Positions 26,601 through 33,892 of a stretch of 64,000 bases of DNA are shown here, piece after piece (position 1 is the stretch's first letter; each line of letters starts with the position of its first letter). A program made the translations under genes and the position numbers. This stretch comes from Zunongwangia pacifica (GTDB lineage Bacteria; Bacteroidota; Bacteroidia; Flavobacteriales; Flavobacteriaceae). The stretch lies in the NCBI RefSeq assembly GCF_023499215.1, contig NZ_JAKHSK010000010.1, forward strand, positions 86,469 through 150,468. Direction: 5' to 3'. The notes beneath the pieces are model-generated. The model was not told the origin of the DNA. It made no database searches and worked only from the letters and a program-made list of their open reading frames with translations.

Positions 26601-26818
26601 TAGGATATACCTTTGGGGCAAAGATGATGGAGGTACTTCCTTTCGATTCTGTTAATGTGGCTTTCATTGCTCGTAATCCTGCTATGATTTGGCAAAATGC
26701 ACCAGACGGTATTGATCCCTCAGCAATTTCTACCGGTTCGCAATCCATAAGCTGGTATGAGTCTGGACAGTTAGCTACGGTTAGATCTTACGGAATTAAT
26801 CTGAATATCACATTTTAA
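23636..26818 (+). CDS. SusC/RagA-family TonB-linked outer membrane transporter
   Basis: A 1060-residue protein: signal peptide (ending FFAQ, residue 22), CarboxypepD_reg-like domain (about 25-100, ISGTVIVAEDSMPLPGVNV), TonB plug (about 115-235, with the KGPAASALYGIRG block), then a long beta-barrel ending YGINLNITF. SusC proteins form the channel for a SusD-capped substrate. The substrate cannot be read from sequence, but the linked amidase and divergent peptidoglycan peptidases point to muropeptides. No sigma/anti-sigma or hybrid two-component regulator sits nearby. Confidence 0.95.
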   Translation: MEKKITLLALLGLMFTTTFFAQNQIISGTVIVAEDSMPLPGVNVIVKGTSNGAVTDMQGRYSLEVLPNSILVFSAIGFVSQEIKIDGQEELNVSLVQDTESLGEVVVTALGISRDKKSLGYATQEVEGEDLNITNQQNVLGTLSGRVAGVQVTGSSGASMGGTQKIKIRGVNSINGGDEPLIVVDGTPISNSNFSGSSGADYGNLAQDINPSDIASVNVLKGPAASALYGIRGQYGVIMITTKKGKKGPKEVRVQVNSSLMLEFAGNFLPKQNMYGGGSSQTFRTLPNGDPYVDLSVDESWGPRMDGTPVRQVFSFYPQDPTYGQLTPFVPHPDNIENYYETGVNLNNGVTVSGGNKNTTYRLSLNDTRIEGVEPNTELKRNNLGLSASLDLAENLTVSTNINYARNEAQRPGQGSEDGAAYLNQWFQRNLDMDRLRDYKYDDGTILHWNLRRPDSDTGEITNFDPLYWNNPYFNAYENLSNDSRDRFFGDVTLSYKILPDLEIRGAIRSDMYTQNIENRTAFGGTGLPAYFVGKYQNKEWNYELLAQYNKKVGDISIDGTLGGNIYNRNYSYLSQATAGGLSAPGFYNIDASIDRPSTTSYKLEKQIRSLFAMVSLGYLDTYFLDASIRNDNSSALPEDNNSYWYPSISGSLVFSELINWDALSFAKFRASYAQAGSDLSPYRTTLAYGVGTVYDGINTLYVPDNLNNPDIKPSFSHSYETGLDLQFFGNRLGLNFTYYKQRNKNQIISLDVSGASGYESSTINAGLIENDGIEISLSGKPIKTNDFSWDVIFNISRNESKVVELAPGIDVYTYGSTTYSSVTSYLNSYEGKPFGSLVGQAYQRDESTGEILIDANGMPLYTDATYDFGTVLPDFTGGFQNTFRWKNLSLNAMIDFQGGGQFFSRSKMLGVRTGQDPLTVAINENGMNVRDPLEDGGGVKVTGISAETGERVENFVDARSYYRNVLGRRIYEEWLYDASYVKLSEVRIGYTFGAKMMEVLPFDSVNVAFIARNPAMIWQNAPDGIDPSAISTGSQSISWYESGQLATVRSYGINLNITF

Positions 26819-26830
26819 GAAAAAATAAAA

Positions 26831-28222
26831 ATGATGAAAAACATATATATAATTCTATCTCTGGCTTTGCTTTTTCAAAGCTGCGATAATTTTGATGAGG
26901 ATATAAATATCAATCCTAATTTGCCCAGTCAGGCTTCAGGTACCCAGTTAATAGCCAATGCAGAACTTTATTTACCAGGTTTGTCCTCATCGCCAAAGGG
27001 TGAGTTTCTTGCACAATATTTAGCAGAAACTCAGTATGTAGGAACTTCTTTATATCCGCAGGAAAGTACAAGTTTTTATACCTACTATCAGGGGCCTTTA
27101 GAAAATTTACAAACTGTTTTAAATAATCGGGAGAACTTGAGTTCTGTTGGAGGCCCTGTTGATAATCAAGTAGCGGTAGCTAAAATTCTTAGGGCTTATT
27201 TTTACTGGAATGTTACAGATCGTTGGGGGGATGTGCCCTATACAGAAGCTTTAATGGGGTCCGCGAATTTTACTCCAGCTTACGATACACAAGAGTCGAT
27301 TTATTTAGATCTTTTCGAAGAATTAAAAGAAGCAACTTCTATGATGGTTTCTGGAAGTATTAATAATGATATCGTATACGACGGGAATATGGAGAACTGG
27401 CGTATGCTGGCAAATACGATTAGATTGTTTATGGCTTTGAGATTATCTGAAGTTGATCCTGATTTAGCTCAAACAGAATTTACTGCTGCCTTGAGCGATG
27501 GCGTAATTTTAGACAATGCAAATAATTTGATGTATCACCATTTGCCAGAAGCAAATAATCAAAATTACTGGTATGGACAGGTAGTAAACCAAAATAGAGA
27601 ATGGTGGGCACTAACTGAAAAGCTGGTTGCGCAAATGTTGCCTGTTGATGACCCAAGATTACAAGTTTATGGAAATCCTGCAAGAGCCAATGATGAGTTT
27701 GTAGGACTTAAGTTTGGTGAAGAGGAATCTATAGGCACCGAGGAATATTCTCTGTTGGGTTCAGATATTTATGCTCAGGACGCTCCTGTTTACCTGGTAA
27801 CTTCTGCTCAGGTTTATTTTGCGATTGCTGAGGCCGCTGCGCGAGGCTGGGTTGCAGAAAGCGCGGAAGAAAACTATAATATGGCAATTGAACAGTCATT
27901 TTTGCAATGGACGGGCAGCAGCGAAGGGATAGACTCATTTCTAAGTCAGCCAGAAGTTGCTTTCGACGCTGCGAATGCTATAGAAAGTATAGCCAATCAA
28001 AGATGGGTACATTTATATATGCATGGTTACGAAGCCTGGTCTGAATGGAGAAGAACAGGTTTTCCAATAGGTTTTGAGTCTCCTAATGGAGCTGAAATTC
28101 CTTTGCGCTTAAGTTATCCAAGTAATGAGTCATTCAATAATTCAGATAACTATGAAGAAGCGGTAAGCAGACAGTTTAACGGAGAAGATTTAATTTATGG
28201 GAAACTTTGGTGGGATCAATAA
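26831..28222 (+). CDS. SusD/RagB-family outer membrane lipoprotein (SusD-like 2 group)
   Basis: A 463-residue lipoprotein (lipobox LFQSC) of the SusD type, the lid and substrate-binding partner of SusC. The mature start DEDININPNLPSQ and the helical repeats (KILRAYFYWNVTDRWGDVPY) are typical. The late block NQRWVHLYMHGYEAWSEWRRTGFP resembles the peptide- or small-molecule-type SusD variants. It lies 12 bases after susC. ATGs at 26831 and 26834 are both possible. Its last 26 bases overlap the amidase gene. Confidence 0.92.
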   Translation: MMKNIYIILSLALLFQSCDNFDEDININPNLPSQASGTQLIANAELYLPGLSSSPKGEFLAQYLAETQYVGTSLYPQESTSFYTYYQGPLENLQTVLNNRENLSSVGGPVDNQVAVAKILRAYFYWNVTDRWGDVPYTEALMGSANFTPAYDTQESIYLDLFEELKEATSMMVSGSINNDIVYDGNMENWRMLANTIRLFMALRLSEVDPDLAQTEFTAALSDGVILDNANNLMYHHLPEANNQNYWYGQVVNQNREWWALTEKLVAQMLPVDDPRLQVYGNPARANDEFVGLKFGEEESIGTEEYSLLGSDIYAQDAPVYLVTSAQVYFAIAEAAARGWVAESAEENYNMAIEQSFLQWTGSSEGIDSFLSQPEVAFDAANAIESIANQRWVHLYMHGYEAWSEWRRTGFPIGFESPNGAEIPLRLSYPSNESFNNSDNYEEAVSRQFNGEDLIYGKLWWDQ

Positions 28223-28871
28223 GTCTATTCTATTATTTCTCCTGATTCATATTGCCATAAAATCGGTAATTTTTTCACAGGAAATTATCGATAAGCCAAT
28301 TCAATTTTCAGAAGAGAGAAAGCAATTAAGTTTAGAATATTTAGAAACACATTATGATATAAAGCAGGAAGAGCCAATTATCATGCCCAGAATGATCGTT
28401 TTGCACTGGACGGCAATTCCTTCTTTTGAAGAATCGTTTAAGGCATTTGACGATGTACATTTGCCAGACTCAAGAGCTGGGATAAAAGATGCAAGTACAT
28501 TAAATGTTTCTACTCAGTTTTTAGTAGATAGGGATGGTCAAATCTATAGACTGATGCCAGAGACTTTTATGGCAAGACATGTTATTGGCTTAAATCATGT
28601 GGCTATAGGAGTCGAAAATGTTGGGGGTAAAAATGCTCCTTTAACAAAAGCGCAATTAAAATCTAATATCTGGCTGGTGAATTATCTGAAGGCAAAATAT
28701 GAAACTATAGTGTATCTTATTGGACACTATGAGTATAAAAATTTTGAAAGCTCAGACTTATGGTTAGAAAATGATGATACCTATCGAACCGATAAGATAG
28801 ATCCAGGCGTTGATTTTATGAATAAAGTTAGGGCGGCTACAAAAAATCTTAAACTAAGAGGAGCAATCTAG
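28197..28871 (+). CDS. Secreted N-acetylmuramoyl-L-alanine amidase (Amidase_2/AmpD fold)
   Basis: A 224-residue protein with an N-terminal hydrophobic signal (about 10-28, cleavage near FSQ) and an Amidase_2 domain. Candidate zinc ligands are the His of VLHWTA, the His of LIGHYEY and the Asp of KIDPG; between the last two is an insertion of about 25 residues (NFESSDLWLENDDT region). The reaction would split MurNAc from the peptide stem. Its start lies inside susD (26-base overlap), so it is translationally coupled to SusCD. Confidence 0.85.
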   Translation: MGNFGGINKSILLFLLIHIAIKSVIFSQEIIDKPIQFSEERKQLSLEYLETHYDIKQEEPIIMPRMIVLHWTAIPSFEESFKAFDDVHLPDSRAGIKDASTLNVSTQFLVDRDGQIYRLMPETFMARHVIGLNHVAIGVENVGGKNAPLTKAQLKSNIWLVNYLKAKYETIVYLIGHYEYKNFESSDLWLENDDTYRTDKIDPGVDFMNKVRAATKNLKLRGAI

Positions 28872-28897
28872 GCGTTTTTTAGATTTATGTATATGGC

Positions 28898-28930
28898 TTG
28901 TATCATAAATTCAAAGATTCCGTATCTTTG
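28898..28930 (+). promoter_or_regulatory. queE promoter
   Basis: A TTG (28898-28900) and a -7 TATCTTTG (28923-28930) at 22-nt spacing match the Bacteroidota promoter. The expected start site, about 5-8 nt after the -7, coincides with the queE ATG at 28937, suggesting a leaderless or nearly leaderless mRNA. The upstream TTG is therefore a promoter base set, not a start codon. Confidence 0.65.
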
Positions 28931-28936
28931 CAGGCT

Positions 28937-29569
28937 ATGATTACAGAAGAGACACAGGAGCTGGTAGATAGAGGGGTAATGCTTCCGCTAATGGAAGAGT
29001 TTTATACCATACAAGGAGAAGGGTACCATAAAGGTACTGCTGCTTATTTTATAAGAATAGGTGGGTGTGATGTAGGTTGCCATTGGTGTGATGTAAAAGA
29101 AAGCTGGGATGCCGGTTTACACCCACCAACACCTGTTGGGCAGATTGTAGAAACTGCAGTAAAATATAGTAAGACAATTGTTGTTACCGGGGGGGAACCG
29201 CTTAGTTGGGATATGACAACGCTTACGTCGAGTTTAAAAAAACAAGGCTGCCAAATTCATATAGAAACCTCTGGTGCTTATCCTGTTACCGGAATTTGGG
29301 ACTGGATTTGTTTGTCTCCTAAGAAAATTAAATTACCAGAACCAGAAATTTATCCTTTAGCGAACGAATTAAAAGTGATTATCTTTAATAAGCATGACTT
29401 TAAGTTTGCTGAAGAACAGGCGGCACAGGTAGGGGAACATTGTATTTTATATTTGCAGCCAGAATGGAGCAATCGCGAAAAGATGATTCCGCTTATAGTG
29501 GATTATGTGATGCGAAACCCAAAATGGAAGGTTTCATTACAAACACATAAGTATCTTAATATACCTTAA
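28937..29569 (+). CDS. queE: 7-carboxy-7-deazaguanine synthase QueE (radical SAM)
   Basis: A 210-residue radical SAM enzyme of the queuosine/7-deazaguanine pathway, converting carboxy-tetrahydropterin to CDG. The cluster-binding cysteines appear as CDVGCHWC (Cx3CxxC) in the QueE context FYTIQGEGYHKG...GG. The ATG at 28937 is chosen because the longer frame would start at the TTG of the promoter. No other queuosine gene is adjacent, although folE, which makes the shared precursor, lies at 40.6 kb. Confidence 0.93.
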   Translation: MITEETQELVDRGVMLPLMEEFYTIQGEGYHKGTAAYFIRIGGCDVGCHWCDVKESWDAGLHPPTPVGQIVETAVKYSKTIVVTGGEPLSWDMTTLTSSLKKQGCQIHIETSGAYPVTGIWDWICLSPKKIKLPEPEIYPLANELKVIIFNKHDFKFAEEQAAQVGEHCILYLQPEWSNREKMIPLIVDYVMRNPKWKVSLQTHKYLNIP

Positions 29570-29572
29570 ATA

Positions 29573-29605
29573 AAAAGCCGCTCTTTTTAATAGAGCGGCT
29601 TTTTT
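29573..29605. terminator. Bidirectional terminator between queE and the DUF2911 gene
   Basis: Stem AAAAGCCGCTCT (29573-29584) pairs with AGAGCGGCTTTT (29592-29603). There is an 8-base loop and T or A runs on both sides, as expected between convergent genes. Confidence 0.9.
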
Positions 29606-29628
29606 GATTTTCTTGAAAGCTATTATTA

Positions 29629-30189
29629 CTACTCTTTTGCAACTTTAATTGGAATTTTTACATAGCTTTTGTCCCATCCAATAAGTAGATTGGCACTATC
29701 GTTTTCATCTTTTTCAAAAGCCATGGATAGCGCATCTATAGGATTTTGCATTTGTCTTACCGGTACATTGATTCTCACTAAATCCAATTCGTCACTATAT
29801 TCGTACGCACCCCAGGTAAGTGTTTTTTTGTTTAGAATAATGGTCCACTCTTTTTCTTCTGGAATGGAGTATAATGTATAAGTGCCCGCATTTACTTTAG
29901 CATTGGCAATCATTACATCTTTATAGAAAGTAATTTCAGTAGCTTCGTTTGCTCCTGTTCTCCATACTTCTCCATAAGGAACCAGTTTTCCAAAGACTTC
30001 TCGATCTCTTTTTTGCGGTCTGCTATAGATCACCCTTGCGATGGGTTCGTTGTTATCATTGCGGTATAAGGCAATATCCATAGGACTAACATCCATTTTG
30101 GCAAAGTTAGGCCCCTGTGTTTGTGCCATAAGTCCAGAAGGGAAACTAAGTCCTAATCCTAAAATGGTTAATATCAGTAATTTCTTCAT
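29629..30189 (-). CDS. Secreted DUF2911-family protein
   Basis: A 186-residue exported protein (signal peptide ending GLMAQ, residue 23) matching DUF2911, a family common in Bacteroidota with no known activity. Conserved blocks are VIYSRPQKRDREVFG (about 54-68), PYGEVWRTGANEATEI (about 71-86) and the central AGTYTLYSIP. It is a monocistronic minus-strand gene, convergent with queE. The upstream TATATTTA (minus strand) is an imperfect -7. Confidence 0.85.
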   Translation of the reverse strand: MKKLLILTILGLGLSFPSGLMAQTQGPNFAKMDVSPMDIALYRNDNNEPIARVIYSRPQKRDREVFGKLVPYGEVWRTGANEATEITFYKDVMIANAKVNAGTYTLYSIPEEKEWTIILNKKTLTWGAYEYSDELDLVRINVPVRQMQNPIDALSMAFEKDENDSANLLIGWDKSYVKIPIKVAKE

Positions 30190-30510
30190 AACGCTGTTAT
30201 CATTTATGTTTTGAGTAAATATAAGAGCTACTGAGAATTAGTGTGTTTATAAGCTGTTAAAATTTGAAGAAGTTACATTGGTAAAGTGAATTTGGCAATT
30301 ATTGAAAATTAAGTTGATACGACTTTTTAATTATTTGATTATTATTTTTAAATGTAATTAAAACACCTGTTAGAGTTTAATAACTGTAAGTTCTTAGCGA
30401 TATTTGTTCCCGAATTTTAAGTATTAGTCTTAAAAATTTGTTTGATTTTTAGTTTATTTCAATTCGCTGTGAAGCCTTAAAAATAGTAAAGTAAACGTGT
30501 GGTTTGTTAT

Positions 30511-30555
30511 GCCCGTGACGCCTGGAATTTTCCAATCGTGTCATGGGCTTTTTTT
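30511..30555 (+). terminator. Orphan rho-independent terminator, candidate sRNA 3' end
   Basis: GCCCGTGAC (30511-30519) pairs with GTCATGGGC (30540-30548), with one G-U pair. The enclosed loop itself folds (TGGA/TCCA). It is followed by seven Ts (30549-30555). On the minus strand there is no T-run, so it acts in the plus direction, but the nearest plus-strand gene upstream (queE) already has its own terminator 900 bases earlier. Confidence 0.7.
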
Positions 30556-30595
30556 GCACAAATTGTTGATAACTTAAAGCCTTTGTTGCTAGGTA

Positions 30596-30629
30596 TTGGC
30601 ATAAAGAAATTAACGTTTTGTTATATTTG
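30596..30629 (+). promoter_or_regulatory. gyrB promoter
   Basis: TTG (30596-30598) and TATATTTG (30622-30629), a perfect -7, at 23-nt spacing. The start site would be near 30635, about 35 nt before the gyrB ATG. Confidence 0.6.
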
Positions 30630-30662
30630 TTCGTTATTCATAAAAGAGACGAATTTAATTGA

Positions 30663-32609
<1,947 letters not shown>

Positions 32610-32633
32610 TCTTGATTTTATATAAAATTTGAT

Positions 32634-32662
32634 AAAGCCCTGGAATTTTTCAGGGCTTTTTT
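32634..32662 (+). terminator. gyrB terminator
   Basis: AAAGCCCTG (32634-32642) pairs with CAGGGCTTT (32651-32659), with a T-run to 32662. Located 25 bases after the gyrB stop. Confidence 0.9.
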
Positions 32663-32767
32663 ATGTGTGATAGTCTTTTCCTTTTTTAGATCCAATTTCT
32701 TCAAATATTGGGATATAGTCTTTAAGTATTTATCTGGTCTTTATTAGTAAACCATTTTCATTATTCG

Positions 32768-32775
32768 TATTTTTG
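32768..32775 (+). promoter_or_regulatory. -7 element of mdh
   Basis: TATTTTTG matches TAnnTTTG, 29 bases before the mdh ATG. No clear -33 TTG at the expected distance. Confidence 0.5.
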
Positions 32776-32804
32776 GGATAGTTATTAATCGATAAATTCA
32801 TAAA

Positions 32805-33731
32805 ATGAAAGTTACAGTAGTAGGAGCTGGTGCAGTAGGTGCTAGCTGCGCTGAATATGTTGCCATTAAAAACTTCGCTTCAGAAGTTGTTTTATTAGAT
32901 ATTAAAGAAGGATATGCTGAAGGCAAAGCAATGGACCTTATGCAAACGGCTTCTTTAAATGGTTTTGATACTAAAATTACAGGGAGTACAAACGACTACT
33001 CTAAAACTGCCGGAAGTGATGTGGCCGTAATTACCAGCGGTATTCCAAGAAAACCAGGGATGACTCGTGAAGAGCTTATTGGTATTAATGCAGGTATCGT
33101 AAAAGAAGTTGCAGGAAACCTTATTAAGCACTCGCCAGATGTTACCTTAATCGTGGTAAGTAACCCAATGGATACGATGACGTATTTGGTACATAAGACC
33201 ACCGGGTTGCTAAAAAATAAGATCATCGGAATGGGGGGCGCATTAGATAGTGCTCGTTTTAAGTATAGACTGGCAGAAGCTTTGGAAGCTCCAATTTCAG
33301 ATGTAGACGGGATGGTAATTGGGGGTCACAGTGATACCGGAATGGTACCACTTACAAGATTAGCTACCCGAAATAGTGTTCCTGTTTCCGCTTTCCTTTC
33401 AGAAGAGCGTTTAAATCAGGTGGCAGAAGATACTAAGGTTGGTGGAGCCACTTTAACCAAATTATTAGGGACAAGTGCTTGGTATGCTCCCGGTGCAGCA
33501 GTTTCAGCATTAGTTCAGGCTATTGCTTGTGATCAAAAGAAAATCTTCCCATGTTCAGCTTTCTTGGAAGGTGAGTATGGTTTAAGCGATATTTCTATAG
33601 GAGTTCCAGCCGTTATAGGTAAAGACGGATTGGAAAAAATTGTAGAGATTCAACTGGATGAAGCTGAAAAAGCTAAGATTCAAGAAAGTGCAGAAGGTGT
33701 GAAAAAGACAAACGGTTTGTTAGAGCTGTAA
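32805..33731 (+). CDS. mdh: Malate dehydrogenase (LDH-like group)
   Basis: A 308-residue NAD-dependent malate dehydrogenase of the TCA cycle. Rossmann loop GAGAVGASCAE (7-17), the substrate loop GIPRKPGMTREEL with catalytic-site arginines, SNPMDTMTYL and the active His in GGHSDTGMVPL. The Arg-Lys loop and sequence indicate the lactate-dehydrogenase-like MDH group of Bacteroidota. It is flanked by its own promoter element and terminator. The gyrB-mdh-secDF order is familiar from flavobacteria. Confidence 0.95.
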   Translation: MKVTVVGAGAVGASCAEYVAIKNFASEVVLLDIKEGYAEGKAMDLMQTASLNGFDTKITGSTNDYSKTAGSDVAVITSGIPRKPGMTREELIGINAGIVKEVAGNLIKHSPDVTLIVVSNPMDTMTYLVHKTTGLLKNKIIGMGGALDSARFKYRLAEALEAPISDVDGMVIGGHSDTGMVPLTRLATRNSVPVSAFLSEERLNQVAEDTKVGGATLTKLLGTSAWYAPGAAVSALVQAIACDQKKIFPCSAFLEGEYGLSDISIGVPAVIGKDGLEKIVEIQLDEAEKAKIQESAEGVKKTNGLLEL

Positions 33732-33755
33732 TCTGTAATGTTTGACGATAAAGCA

Positions 33756-33784
33756 AAAAGCCACAAAATTTGTGGCTTTTTTTT
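33756..33784 (+). terminator. mdh terminator
   Basis: AAAAGCCACA (33756-33765) pairs with TGTGGCTTTT (33771-33780), followed by a T-run to 33784. Confidence 0.9.
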
Positions 33785-33818
33785 ATGTTTAAAAGTTAAA
33801 ATTTTCAAAAAGAATTTA

Positions 33819-33849
33819 TTGGGATTTCATTATTGAAACGCTATATTTG
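33819..33849 (+). promoter_or_regulatory. secDF promoter
   Basis: TTG (33819-33821) and TATATTTG (33842-33849) at 20-nt spacing, a near-ideal Bacteroidota promoter. About 44 bases separate the -7 from the ATG at 33893. Confidence 0.7.
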
Positions 33850-33892
33850 TCCGTTTTTAAAAAAGACCTATATAATTATAATTTGAGGAATA

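Noticed and set aside
28898..28936. A longer QueE frame starting at TTG 28898
   Set aside because: The TTG is at promoter -33 position, the -7 element lies within the extra codons, and the added residues are not like the family N-terminus.
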